From: Symsagittifera roscoffensis
Taxonomy: Eukaryota; Xenacoelomorpha; Acoela; Convolutidae
Assembly (NCBI RefSeq): GCF_963678635.1
Contig: NW_026970842.1
Span: 1-33,271 of the forward strand
Length of the DNA: 33,271 nt
Direction: 5' to 3'
Part shown: positions 1-10,449 of the stretch, in pieces
Numbering within the stretch: the stretch's first letter is position 1
How the letters are laid out: each line of letters starts with the position of its first letter
Notes under the pieces: generated by a model
The model's input: only the letters and a program-made list of their open reading frames with translations
Told to the model about the DNA's origin: nothing
Database searches by the model: none
Program-made: the position numbers and the translations under genes

Positions 1-821
1 CATCTATTTTTATAGACTGATAAAACTGTATGAAAACAGCCAGATATTTATACTTTGAAATTTTATGATATGAAAAAATGAGGACACTTTCATTATGAAT
101 ACCAAGCTTTTTGCCATACTTTCTATCACAAAACCTATGAAATTGACATGTTCCATGTTTTCATAGTAAACATGAATTTGTATGACTACTTTTTTTTCAT
201 ACTATGAAATTTCATGACCAGCATTTTATCCATCAATAGAAATACAAAAACTTATTTGATTGTCCTTTTGAAATCTTGTGCTTTGTCCAAACACAATCTA
301 AACAAGGGAATTTCTAACAAGCTTTAGCTCTAACAAAGAATTTTAGTTGCAGCTTAGCATATAAAAAACAGAAAACAAATGTTTGTCTCTATACAAAAAA
401 CACTTGCTTAAGATTTTCAGATTTCTGTAACACAAAGTCAGCCTGGACCACATTATACTTTTGAAAGTTCAAATTTTGCATGCAAAATATTTTCATTGAG
501 CACAACAAACGAGTTTTTAATAATAAAAAAGCTATTCCAAATAGTTTTTTTTGTAGATGCATTTCATACATTTTTTACGAAAGTTTATAATAAACTTTTC
601 TTGTACAAATTTTTTTTGAAGCTGAAGCCAAAGTGTTCTTATGTGACAAAAACTGTCACAAAATAATTCAGTTTCAAAAAATTCAGTTTGATTTTTGAAA
701 AATCAAACAAATTTATGCTAATCAAACTACTTTATTGTTGGCAATTGTTAAATAATCATTCTCATCATGGACTACTTCTAGATATAGAAACTTGTATGAC
801 AAGCAATTGTCAACCCTGGTC
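1..821. mobile_element. GGTTGACC-family inverted-repeat element, right part
   Basis: The right end at about 801-821 (AAGCAATTGTCAACCCTGG) matches, in reverse complement, the GGTTGACC-type ends at 3439, 3862, 12797 and 13634. The interior is rich in short TATGAAAT / CATACTATGA mirror motifs like those in the other members. The left end lies outside the window. The ~60-codon frames inside are AT-rich chance frames. Confidence 0.45.
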
Positions 822-1227
822 CTCTAGTATAGTTTGAACAAGAGGATATCTATTTGTTCTTTAAATGTCGGCAAGCAGAACTCACACAGCAAAAAATTTA
901 CACGATAGAAATGAGGTTTGAAGATTTGACAGCACGGCCAAAAAAAGATGAAAATTACAATCAGGCATGAATTGATACATATTTCCCTCCCTTTAATGAC
1001 AAATAGGGTTTTTCCCCCCGTTAAAACGGTAAAAAAATACAGAGCATTTATTTGGTAAGTGTAATTGTAATGTGTATTTTTTTCTTGTTGAGAGCTGTGA
1101 ATTTTTTCAAAATTAAAAAATCAAACGGCAAAAAATCTTTTTTTTTCATTGTCCCCGCTTGGACTTTGCGTTGAGAAGAAGCGAACAGCAAAAACAGTCG
1201 GTAGTGATAAAACGTTTGTGACTACAG
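822..1227. other. intergenic, no feature identified
   Basis: AT-rich sequence. One frame from about 1143 to 1260 (ending in IWDDLFCGV) is open on the plus strand and could be an upstream exon of the next gene, but no acceptor and donor pair of workable size was found. Confidence 0.3.
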
Positions 1228-1722
1228 AAGATCTTATCTGGGACGATTTATTCTGTGGGGTTTGAAATTTTGCCCTTCAATTTCGATTGATCAAAGCGAA
1301 AAGAGTCGTCGATTTAGTAGAGTTTTTCGAAATCATGATGACACAAATTTGGTTGCTAAAAGTCATACATTTATGATTTCGTATGTTAGAGCTAATTTGA
1401 GCAGAAGAAAATCCGTGAGGACGAGAGGCAGGCATTTTGTATTACTTTCCATGAAACCCATTTTAGGTTTTCATGGATTATAAGGAACGTAAAGAGCTGA
1501 CACATTCTAAAACAATCGCTAACACCTGATTTAAGGTCGCTGAGTGTTTGACCCTGTGCTTTTAGAGCAAAGCTCAGAAAAATTATCTGGAGAATGGCTC
1601 CAGCAGAGACAAATATGTTCTTAAGTTGAAACCAGTTTATTCTGAAGTACGGTTGTAAGTATCTAGTTACAATTTATCATCGATGATTCAGCATAAAAAC
1701 GGGGAGCAACGTTGGAGGTTAA
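1228..1722 (+). CDS. putative four-exon gene, unknown product
   Basis: Exon-like blocks are 1228-1380, 1467-1488, 1566-1654 and 1692-1722. They are joined by GTATGT..TTTTAG, GTAAAG..TTTTAG and GTAAGT..TTCAG introns of 86, 77 and 37 bases. Codon phases match across all three joins and the last exon ends in TAA. The translated pieces are basic and polar: SEKSRRFSRVFRNHDDT in exon 1, YLENGSSRDKYVLKLKPVYS in exon 3 and IKTGSNVGG at the C-terminus. No start codon or family motif is recognised, so the 5' end is probably incomplete. Two oddities are the 22-base second exon and the 37-base last intron. An alternative reading treats the first frame as unspliced to 1483. Phase agreement supports the model, but the splice sites are only moderately strong. 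Confidence 0.35.
1437..1480. repeat. short hairpin TCCATGAAA / TTTCATGGA
   Basis: Nine perfect base pairs flank a mismatch and two further pairs around an ATTTTA loop. It overlaps the second intron/exon boundary of the preceding model. Confidence 0.4.
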
Positions 1723-2343
1723 ATTTTCAATTTTAATCATTCCCAATGATTTGTCAACGCTTTTTTCAGTTCTATGCAGAGTATGATTTTGTGCATTTTA
1801 TCAAAAAATGTATCGATGTTTTTTCAAAGATTCTGCGACGATCAGTTTCAAAAAAGTCTCAAACAACACTGTCTTAATTTTGATACAGATGTTTTACAAT
1901 AATACGATTTTCACCTCTGAGAAATTAGTAATTGGATAGCTTCAGCCCAAGAGGTAAAGGGGGGTTGAGCTGAGACGAGAGTAGGAGAATGGGCGATCAA
2001 ATACTCAAAGAAAAAAAAATAAAATTGAACAGACAATCTCGAAATTAAAAATTGGTAATAAGCCTTTTTAAAGTTCATTTTCAACCAGTTTTTAACAAAA
2101 TATGATTTAAATTTCAGATTGAAAAATCAGTAAAAGAATTAGAAAAACGAAAAAATAAATTTCATGGAATTTTATCTAGCAATTCCATTGGTTCCATAGA
2201 AAATTCAAGAACAGCATAATGAATTCTTCCTACTATTTTGATTTTTATTGGGAAAAATTTATTCTACAAAAAAGTCAAATTCTTTTTATTTCATGTAAGA
2301 ATTGCCTTGGGTGAAAAAAATCCGGAACTTTTTATCCAGGTGT
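1723..2343. other. intergenic, no feature identified
   Basis: AT-rich, with a short purine-rich stretch near 1950-2000 (AGAGGTAAAGGGGGGTTGAG). No supported exon or repeat was seen. Confidence 0.4.
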
Positions 2344-2640
2344 ACCCGGATTGACCAAAAACGCTAGTCAGACATTTTTTCATGCAATTCCATGAGCTAA
2401 AAAAATGCACGAAATATATTAGGTTAGTGAGTTTTGATATTTGGAAGTTGTATTCCACAAACCAATTTTTTTCTCTAAAATTTATTTCGTCAAAGTTTTT
2501 AATATGTGTCCGTAACCGAACACAATTGACAAAAATCATGCTTCACTCAAAACTAGAGTCACAAAAATTTTACCGCTCTGCATTTAAAACAACCTGAATT
2601 GTCTAAGAATTGTCTAAAAAGATGAAAACGTACTTTGATT
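2344..2640. mobile_element. GGTTGACC-family element, left end fragment
   Basis: ACCCGGATTGACCAAAAA at 2344 matches the left end at 12797. The segment at 2505-2600 (CGTAACCG, then TTGACAAA, TGCTT and ACTCAAA) matches 13014-13050 in the same order. No matching right end was found before 2884, so the copy looks truncated or too diverged to close. Confidence 0.5.
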
Positions 2641-2883
2641 GGTTGTAATCTTTACGACAAAGTTCTCTTTTACTGCTACTTAAAGAGAAAAACTTAGACC
2701 TTTTTGTTTGGTTTTGTTTTTCCATAAAAGTGGTTCGATCCAAACATTTCTTTGTAACTTTCTACTTTTGTCACGCGAATGACTCAATTTTGATATCTTT
2801 TATCAATTAGCCTTCAAAAAAGATTGTTGTGTTCAATAATTATCAGTGAGACAACTTTTTTCTTTTTTTACATAGTGAAAGTG

Positions 2884-3099
2884 GGCTCTTTTCCAGTTCC
2901 CCCCTTTCAAAATACCGAGTTTTATGTTTGTTTTACGAGTTATAACGGCTAAATGCGTGATGTTACGCTGTAAAGTATGAAGAACAAATCTGTTCAGAAT
3001 TGTCGATTTGTTCACCGCGCCAAATTTCATTGCATTGTGACAAGGTTAAATAGACTTTTCAAAATTGAATTTGAAATGGGGGGGAACTGGAAAAGAGCC
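2884..3099. mobile_element. hAT-type MITE, 216 bp
   Basis: The terminal inverted repeats begin GGCTCTTTTCCAGTTCCCCC and end in the complementary GGAACTGGAAAAGAGCC. The element is flanked on both sides by the identical 8-bp duplication TGAAAGTG (2876-2883 and 3100-3107). An 8-bp target duplication is characteristic of the hAT transposase superfamily. The 216-bp interior has no transposase frame, so the copy is non-autonomous. The near-perfect termini and exact duplication suggest fairly recent insertion. Confidence 0.85.
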
Positions 3100-3107
3100 T
3101 GAAAGTG

Positions 3108-3438
3108 GAAAGGAAAGTTTGCAAAGTTGATAACAGCCTTTACGCTCAAGCGCTAATGATGAAAAAGCATTGATCACTAAATTGGCACTGCAACATTAAA
3201 ATTTGCTCGAATCAACGAAAATAATGGGCCCATAGTTGGGTATGTTTGAGCCAGGTTACATAACTTTATTTCTAAAGTTTCCAGTAAAATATTGAGAAAA
3301 CATTTATTCCAGTAACTCCGATACAATTGAAACAAATAAGTAAGATATTCTCCTGTTATCCATGATCCCAGTTCGGGCAACTCCATGACTCGAGACTCTT
3401 TAAGGCTTACGGTGTTTCTTCGACTCAAGTCGTTTGGA
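3108..3438. other. intergenic with one uncertain minus-strand frame
   Basis: An 83-codon minus-strand frame (3428-3177; for example ELPELGSWITGEYLTYLFQL) has normal-looking composition. It has no ATG at its start, no clear splice sites and no family motif. It could be a relic of a coding or transposon sequence, or chance. Confidence 0.2.
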
Positions 3439-3862
3439 TATACCCGGGTTGACCTCCATTCACAAAAATTTCATACTATAGTCCATACACTGAGTGTACA
3501 GAAAAATTGATTATCCTACACTTTTGTTTCTTGCTAAAAATTTGAATTATTTTGTTTACATCAACAGTCTCGGCGATTCTTCTAAGAAAACTCACACGTG
3601 CAATTCTTGCTACTTAACCGATGGTTTTATTTGCGAAAGAGAAAACCTTGGTTGATGTGTTTTCGGAAAATAATATAGAGAGAAGCAAAAATCATTTTTT
3701 TTGGAAAAGTGCATATCAAGCATTTTTCACATTTGAGAAGTTGCTTATCATAGTTATTTTTCTACAAATTTTTGCACATATCGAATTGTACAAAATTCTA
3801 TGATAAGCAAGTTTTGAGATATGAAAAATGTACGACAAGAATTTTTTGGTCAACCTGGGTTC
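3439..3862. mobile_element. GGTTGACC-family inverted-repeat element, complete
   Basis: The left end ACCCGGGTTGACCTCCAT and right end TTTGGTCAACCTGGGTTC form about 13-bp terminal inverted repeats. The subterminal sequences match the 12797-13634 element with the two ends swapped, so this copy is inserted in the opposite orientation. It is about 424 bp. The 60-codon frame inside shows no coding evidence. Confidence 0.65.
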
Positions 3863-4355
3863 TTAACTTAATCATAAAATTGTGAGAAATTTCAAAGCTG
3901 ATATATTGCCCACGAACTATCTTATCATTGCTTAATCGGATGGGAAGCATTATAAATTGAGATATAGAAAATATAGTTGGTCCACAAGCATGCTTCCGTC
4001 GCTACGGAAGCATCTAACAGGTTACATGTTTTTTCGTAGTCTCAAACTGTATGGGTTTACCAATACTTAATACACACTGTCTAAAATGGTCACGAAAATT
4101 GAAATATTGTTTCTATATGTAGCTCCAATCTAATGCGTTATTTTATGGTTGATACGGTTCAAACCTGATTAAAATAATCCAGCGGTTTTCAAATAAGAAC
4201 AAAATGGTTTTTAAAATGGTCATGAACATTTCTCTCATTGACTCACGTTTTCATACTGTTTGTAAGGAATTAGTGATAACAATCCAAAAAAATAGTATCC
4301 GATTTTTATGAAATCATAAGAAAGTTATTAGTTTTAAATTAATTGTCAATTATAG
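3863..4355. other. intergenic
   Basis: AT-rich. The only structure noted is the hairpin at 3990-4013. Confidence 0.4.
3990..4013. repeat. perfect 10-bp stem, 4-base loop
   Basis: ATGCTTCCGT and ACGGAAGCAT are separated by CGCT. It is far more GC-rich than its surroundings and not part of any repeat family seen here. Confidence 0.7.
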
Positions 4356-4612
4356 GGGTATGGATAAGTTATTCCATTTTGAGTAGGTGTAGATTTCGAA
4401 ATCGAGTAGACCGTACGCACAGATTGTTCCGCAAAACTTTTGCCATAATCATTCGAAAAACAAACAAAAACATTGAACGACAAGAAACAAAAACAGATTG
4501 GAAACTAGATAAAAATTATTCTAAGCTTGATATAGTAGTGTTGTATTTGTTTGCGCGACGAGAAAAAAAACAAAGAGTTTTTATCAGTCAATTCAAACTG
4601 TTTTTAATTTAA
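4356..4612 (+). CDS. possible exon, unknown product
   Basis: An 85-codon open frame follows an acceptor-like TCAATTATAG at 4346-4355 and ends at a TAA. It is strongly basic and hydrophilic in the second half (ERQETKTDWKLDKNYSKLD), followed by FARREKKQRVF. No domain is recognised and no upstream exon was found. A frame of this length is not rare in a window of this size, so it may be chance. Confidence 0.25.
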
Positions 4613-4989
4613 AACTCGATAAATTTCGAAATTGAACTTAATTAACGTCGAATCCAACATTTTTTTTTCACTTTACTTAAATGCACGTATGGAATTCTAT
4701 AGATTTGTTTGATTAGAAGTTTTTCCTCTATGGACGTTTTAAAGAGTAAAAAGTTTAAGAAAAAAAAGGCCTAAAATCAACCAGTTGTTAGTTTTCATGT
4801 TTTTTTTCAAATTTATTTCCTTTTCATGTGTTTACCAATCTGGGCTAAACTTCATTGAAATAAATATAACATACTGTTTATGAAGGAAAAAAGTGGCGGT
4901 GCGACTTACAAAATAAAAATTTTGGCGCCATCCAAGACATGGTTTGGGTTTTTTGTTCCGTGGCGCCTGTCGTGATGTTTTTTTTTTCA

Positions 4990-5203
4990 ATGGCACGATT
5001 CTGGAAATGGCCGTTTCTAGCCGCGCTGGTTGCGCTTTTTTGTTGTTCTCACCGGTAGCGACGGTTTTTTATTGTGAACGTCGCGTTTTTTCTGTCACAA
5101 CGGTCATAAGCTGTCAAGTTTCAGTCGCGCCGGTCTGAAATTGCCAATAAATGTTCACTCCCGTTTGGTTTTGCTAAATTTGGTCACGCCGATCTTTTTG
5201 TAA
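4990..5203 (+). CDS. putative two-exon secreted peptide
   Basis: Exon 1 (4990-5054) starts at ATG and encodes a textbook signal peptide: a short charged start (MARFWKW), a hydrophobic core (PFLAALVALFCC), then SHR. A GTAGCG donor follows, just before an in-frame TAG. The intron of 70 bases ends in AAGTTTCAG, and exon 2 (5125-5203) continues in phase to TAA. The product would be about 47 residues with no other Cys pattern. The locus is a GC-richer island in AT-rich DNA. The donor is weak, and the minus strand also carries an open frame ending in a good GTAAGT donor at 4909, so the strand is not certain. Confidence 0.35.
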
Positions 5204-5667
5204 GATGCGTACCTTGAACCGGGTAAGCAACACAAGTATTGCTCTTTCAATCACAATGAACTTGTTTTGTTTTGCCATCATTGTTATTTTTTGTGCAATT
5301 AGTGAATGCACCCACACCCTATTCATTAACAGAAACAAACATAGTTGATTCACAAAAATCATGGCTTCGATTCCATTATAATGGTTTTTTGAAGCTTTTC
5401 TTTTTCCTCAACACTCAAAACGTATATTCCTTTTTGAAACGGGTCTTCGTTTTTGAAAATTAGATTGTATCCCATTATAAACCTCCCCTCTCATCCCGCT
5501 TCTAGCTCTTATTTTTATAGTACGAATGCACCACCATACGAATGCACTTTTGGGTTTAATTGAGGCTGAATTGATGCAAAAAATCAAAAAAAAATATGCC
5601 AAAACGCAACTCTGACCCTCTACAATTTTGTCAAAATGCAAGAAGTTTTTATAAGAAAATGTTAGTT
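5204..5667. other. intergenic between convergent genes
   Basis: Holds a short ATG frame with a GTAAGC donor (MRTLNR, 5205-5222), which is too small to call, and a 77-codon minus-strand frame immediately downstream of the next gene's stop. No repeat was recognised. Confidence 0.3.
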
Positions 5668-8606
5668 TCAGAATTCTAACTCATGTTTGTGTTGACGAAC
5701 AAATCCTCCTGCAAAACAAAATGCCAAAACAACTTCCCACATTTCCATTAGATAGCGAACCAATATTAACAAGCCTGAGAATATAAGGTCGAAGATAGAT
5801 TGCATCGTGATTAGGAAATAGTCCCACGAATGAAGTTCTTCGACAACATAAACTGTTGCAATGAAGTAGGAGTTGAGTACAATTGTCAAGACAGAAAATG
5901 GTCCCTAAAAGTTGGACATAAATTGAAATTTGCTTTTTATGAAACTAAAACTATTACCAAAAAATTCTAGAGAAAAACTTACAAACTAGTCATTAAATTA
6001 AAACGACTACTGATTTTTCATTGTTCCTAAAAGTTAAGCATCATGCGTGTTGTTTCTTACACATTTTTTCAATGGCTAGAACTAATTTTTTCCTTTATGA
6101 ACCGTTAAAAAGCTAAGTCTTCGAAAAATGAACAATTTCTGTAAATCTGCTTTATCGGCAGAACAAGCTTGTTCCCATCCGTTTATAAATTTTTATCTTG
6201 ATGAAAACTATTCTTACACGCAACATGTTAGCAAGCAAAATGTAATGCCATATCAAGTACTTCTGCAATTGATTTCGAAAGGAAATTTGAATTGATTTAC
6301 TCGAAAAAAAACTAGAAAATGTTCCAGGCACGCTCATGTGGCTAATGGTTGTTTCGAAAACAACTCTGTTGATTTTAAAAATATCGCAGACAAATTCAGG
6401 TAGGCAATTTTTTTGAAAGGCTAAAATTTCAAATCTTAGAATAAGATTAAACGGGATGACGAAGCAAGCTCCTTGCCAAGTTTCGTGCATTCCTTTTTTG
6501 CCAACAATTGTCTGAAAACATTATTTATAAGCATGGAGAAAAGTATACCCAAAAAAGTGTTGAATGTAACACATAAGACCTTTTCCAAGTCATGGCAGTT
6601 TTTCTTGATTAGAAATCAGAAAAATAAATAATTCGTGAAAGTTTAAAAAACAATTTTAGATGGGCATACTCAACTTCTTTTTTTTGAGTGGCAGAAAAAA
6701 GGGCTGAAAATATCTATAAATTTGAAATCGTCGAAAGTATCACTTTTGTCTGAAGAAAACCGGCCAGAAAAAAAGTATTTTCAGAAAAAAAAGGTACTGC
6801 GCTGGAAAAAAGTTTCTTCAATCACTGTACATAAACAAATTTTATTGAAGTCGAATTCATTTATTACTTTAAGCCTTGTGTATTTGCAATGTCTTACTTA
6901 AGCCTTTTTTGATGATAACTCCCCAGCTGGTCTTCATAAATCCAGAAGCGTGATTTCAAAGTAACTGAAGCGCGAGTCAAAAACTAACGAAAAAATGCAA
7001 AACCAATGATCAGTTAGATTTTAAAAGCAACATGAAGCAACCTGTCCTACTCGCCAATTATGTGTGGTTTCTGGCAGGAAAAAAGGATCACTTGAGAAAT
7101 CAGTGAAAATGAACTCCCAGTGTATTTTATGGATGATTGCTTTCCATTTTTCTTATCGCTATAAAATTTACTTTTTTTGAGTTTTTTTTTGTTAATTAAA
7201 ACTTTTTAAATAATTAGAAGTGGTTTTTTTATATATTTTTTAAACCTGAACTACAAAAACATTTTTTTTGCAATGGTTTAATTGAGAATAAAAAAATATG
7301 TAAAAAAAATATTTTTTATCTCAATTTTATTCGTGTAACAAATTTCTAAGTCTTAGCATTAGACTAGAGGGTGCAAAAGGCTACCTCCACGCCGACTTTA
7401 TTGACACCAATCTTTCTGATTTTTTCAGAAAAAGTATTGTAAAAATGAGAAATTGCACAAAAAGAGTTTATTGTCCCATATATAATATTTTTACCAAGTT
7501 ATAGCATATTTTTTTCTGAATAAAATTTAGTTAAATCAAAATTTTGTGCGAGTGAAAAACAGAATTATAGAGAGGAAGTGGATCTCTCTCTGATGTGTAG
7601 CAGAAAAAAAATGAGCTAAGCTTTACGAGGACAAACTGTGCATTTTGTGAATTGTAAGCAGATTCTGCACCAAACGCTGCCTTTGTTCTTCTCTTGTTCT
7701 TTCATTCTCTTTGATCATCCCATAAAAGATTTTAACTTGCTCAGAAACTTGTCTCTATAACCCAGGAACATACATACAGAAAAATGTGCGCCTATCCAGT
7801 GCACAGTTTGGCCTCGTAATGAAAAATACTAATATTTTTGAAAAAGTTAAAACTATCACTTTTGTCTGAAGAAAACAGTCACTACAAATCGTGAAAAAAA
7901 TATATTTTTTGTAAAATTTATGATATAAGTGTTGCGCTGGAAAAAAAAACTTCAACAAAACACAATTTTGAAAATCGTACTGAAACCGAAAGAAATTAGT
8001 GGATATGACCAATATTGAATTATAATTTGGTATATTTGTAATACCTTAGTCAAAAATTTTCTAGAAATCTTTTTAGCTACTGTTCATAAATCCAGAAAAG
8101 ACTCTACTTCTAGCTTTTTGGCAAAGGTTTGGTATTTTTAAATTCAAATTACTGAAAACTCATAGCTATTCTTCAGGCTAAAATTTATTTTTCGTTTTGA
8201 CAAATTTATTAGCTTTATTCTGCATGCCCTCGATAAATATAAAAGTTAACAGATGCTAGATAAAATTCTATTGGCGTTCTTTGTGCGATGGGTTTTCAAA
8301 ATGTTTTGGCTAACTAACTCACAAAAAAGCAGTTGTTATGGATTTAAAACTCATAAGAACTGCGAAAAAAAATACGAAATTGTAGGTTTTAACCGTGAGT
8401 TCAGTTTTGTCTGGACCTAGATTTCTTTTTTCGTGCTTTTGTGTGGGCTGGCGTACAAGGTTTTTGATATTTGTCTAAGTGTCGAGTTGCAATAAGTTAA
8501 ATTGACTTACCACAAACATTTCAGCAAGGAAACTGAATCGAACATATTGATCGAAGTCATGAGGATTCGGAGGTTCTTTCTTTATTGTAGTTTGATTTAC
8601 ACCCAT
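5668..8606 (-). CDS. putative three-exon membrane protein
   Basis: Exon 1 (8606-8511) starts at ATG (MGVNQTTIKKEPPNPHDFDQ), encodes 32 codons and ends at GTAAGT. An acceptor GTTCTTCAG lies just upstream of the ATG, as for a spliced or trans-spliced leader. Exon 2 (6511-6218) follows AATGTTTTCAG, runs 98 codons and ends at GTAAGA. Exon 3 (5904-5668) follows ACTTTTAG and runs 79 codons including TGA. All joins are phase 0. The spliced product is about 208 residues. Exon 3 has two or three hydrophobic segments (for example FSVLTIVLNSYFIATVYVV and LIFSGLLILV) and a polar tail ending HKHELEF, which suggests a multi-span membrane protein. No family was recognised. Exons could be missing from the ~2-kb first intron, which holds repeats. 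Confidence 0.55.
6735..6815. repeat. intronic repeat pair, copy 1
   Basis: ATCACTTTTGTCTGAAGAAAAC followed 60-70 bases later by GCGCTGGAAAAAA recurs in the same order at 7853-7955. Downstream, TTCATAAATCCAGAA occurs after both copies (near 6934 and 8085), so the duplicated unit is probably longer and diverged. Confidence 0.55.
7748..7813 (-). repeat. dispersed hairpin repeat, copy 1
   Basis: On the minus strand it reads GGCCAAACTGTGCACTGGAT, then AGGCG, and later TTCCTGGGTTATAGAGACAA. The same string of blocks occurs at 16828-16897 and 21206-21280, and partially at 11473-11542. Confidence 0.7.
7853..7955. repeat. intronic repeat pair, copy 2
   Basis: Second copy of the 6735-6815 sequence. 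Both lie in the large first intron of the 8606-5668 gene. Confidence 0.55.
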
Positions 8607-8778
8607 GTCTGACCTGAAGAACAATGTTTATCGCTTTTTTTCTTTTCAGCCACCAACACAGAAGAGTTACCAGAAAAATTCACAGAAAATTTCACGCGCT
8701 ATCTCAGAAGCTTTGATCTGCAAAAGATTTAATGAGCATAGATTATTCATAAATGAAAAGTTACGGGGAAATGTTTTT

Positions 8779-8905
8779 GTTTTTCTTGACTTTTCCATGA
8801 TGTTATATGATATCTAGAAACAATCTGCTAAAAACTGAGAACATCTAGGCTGTTAGTAGACTGTTTAGATATCATATAAAGTCATTGAGAAGTCAAGAAA
8901 AAAAC
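8779..8905. repeat. 127-bp near-perfect long hairpin
   Basis: The arms 8779-8833 and 8851-8905 are reverse complements with only scattered mismatches (TATATGATATCTA is shared exactly), around a ~17-base loop. It lies about 170 bases upstream of the minus-strand gene start at 8606. It could be a small foldback transposon, a microRNA-like or siRNA-producing hairpin, or a relic; the sequence alone cannot decide. Confidence 0.75.
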
Positions 8906-9185
8906 ATTTTTCTTGATAATAAAATGTCGCTTGTATTGAAATCTTGTCACAAAAGGCTGTATAAAAAAAAATTAATTTTTATGCTTAAACAAGTTCTTTG
9001 AGATGAAGTTTTGCGCTTTGCATCCTCTGACCGCTGTTATTTTCCATTGTTTTTTTGAGCTTCGAAAACAATTGTGAATTGAAACCAACCAGAAAACAAG
9101 TAGTTTAAACATCAGTTTTTTTAAAAACCCTTTGAGTAATTTTAACTTTAGCCAGAATTTCAATTTTGCGTACATTATCTTTTAG
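8906..9185. other. intergenic
   Basis: AT-rich, no supported feature. Confidence 0.4.
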
Positions 9186-9508
9186 CGCTTCTAAACACAC
9201 GCACTTTCTCTCTCTTTCTAATCTTGAATCTACATTAGAAAAATTTATGGAGACGAACAGAAACGTTTTATTGGACAAAGTGAGTTATTGTCTCTTTTTT
9301 GTTCGAAACTTTATTGAAAACCAATTGCAAAAGTTTTGTAGTTTTTCATCACCAGATATTTTCACCAACGACTATGCGGCTTCACCTAATAAAAAGCAGG
9401 ATTGGCTCAGTGCTGAATTCATTAGTTGTTTTAAAAAATTATATTCGCAATTTTTTTTCAGAGATTTTTTCCGAAGTACTTGTTATTTCGTTCCAGTTGA
9501 AGACATAA
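9186..9508 (+). CDS. putative two-exon gene, unknown product
   Basis: Exon A (9186-9279) follows TATCTTTTAG and ends at GTGAGT. An internal ATG at 9247 in good context (TTTATGG) could be the start. Exon B (9356-9508) follows TTTTCATCACCAG and ends at TAA. The 76-base intron joins them in phase 0. Spliced sequence includes LESTLEKFMETNRNVLLDK, then IFSPTTMRLHLIKSRIGSVL. Starting at 9247 gives about 61 residues. A competing unspliced frame of 117 codons runs across the whole region in the first exon's frame; splicing is preferred because both sites are good and the joined frame is open. No family is recognised. Confidence 0.35.
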
Positions 9509-9926
9509 AAAATAGCTGAAAATATCTCAGTTAAGTTTAGGTATCTCCATAAATTTGAATTAACTTATTAAAAACGTGTAGAAAGATCTGTAGGTTTGAT
9601 TTGATTGAAAATTTTAAACATATTAGACAAGGTTTTGAAGTTAATTTAGAGATGAAAAGTCTTCAAATTAAAACTATAATACTGATCCACAGGTTTCGTT
9701 GAGTTAAATAAATTTGGTACCAAAAATCCACCTTTTCCATGTTTATATTCATCAGTCAGATTCGTCGGATTATTACTGCAGTAGTGGGTTTACAAAAAGG
9801 TCGGTAATGAAAAGGGTAATAAAGTTGAAATGAATGAGTCCAATTTTTACATAACGATTCATGCTCGTTTTACGGGGTTACAAACACTGTCAATGTTGCC
9901 CAAATAAGAGCTTAATATTAAGTAAA
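9509..9926. other. intergenic
   Basis: No supported feature. Confidence 0.4.
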
Positions 9927-10245
9927 TTGGGCTCACTAATCCCCTTATATAAGAGAACAAAAGTTGGGCTCAATCAGCCCCTTTTTGTACAAAAAAAATA
10001 TTTTCGAGGGACTCAATCCGGCTTTTTGGGAAACCAAGAACTCCGTGCCTCCTATGGTGTACCAATCCTTGGAATCATTGTTGGTTTTGGTCTTTTGCAA
10101 CTAAAATAATGAAATTAGTTGAGCTCACTTTGCTCTTAAAAAATTGCGCCCAATCAATAAACAGGCCCATTTTGTTAGAAACTGTGCTCAGTCAGCTCGC
10201 TTTTCTGAAAATTGGGCTGGGGCTAGTTTTTTGGAAAAATGTTCT
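9927..10245. repeat. degenerate minisatellite, TTGGGCTCAATCAGCCC
   Basis: About six imperfect units of 35-50 bases carry a core like TTGGGCTCAATCAGCCCC followed by a T/A-rich tail. Recognisable cores lie near 9927, 9967, 10012, 10120, 10148 and 10184, and a last partial core near 10216. Open plus-strand frames through it (9861-10109 and 10109-10315) are a by-product of the repeat. Confidence 0.5.
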
Positions 10246-10449
10246 AGAATTTCTAGCGAGGAAAACGAGGGTCGTAACTAATGAGTTTTTTGGTAAACGA
10301 AGAACAGTATGTTAGAAATGTCGAAAATTGAAACACCGAAAGAAGTTCACAAGTTCTTTTTTTAAATGCCGAAACTTATTTCAGCTCGATATTCTTTGTT
10401 GACTTGTAATTTCCGATGATTAAGTTTAATTTACGTATGAAATAAAATG

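Noticed and set aside
9166-9519. Unspliced 117-codon frame
   Set aside because: A frame this long is expected about once by chance in such sequence, and good internal splice sites favour the two-exon model.
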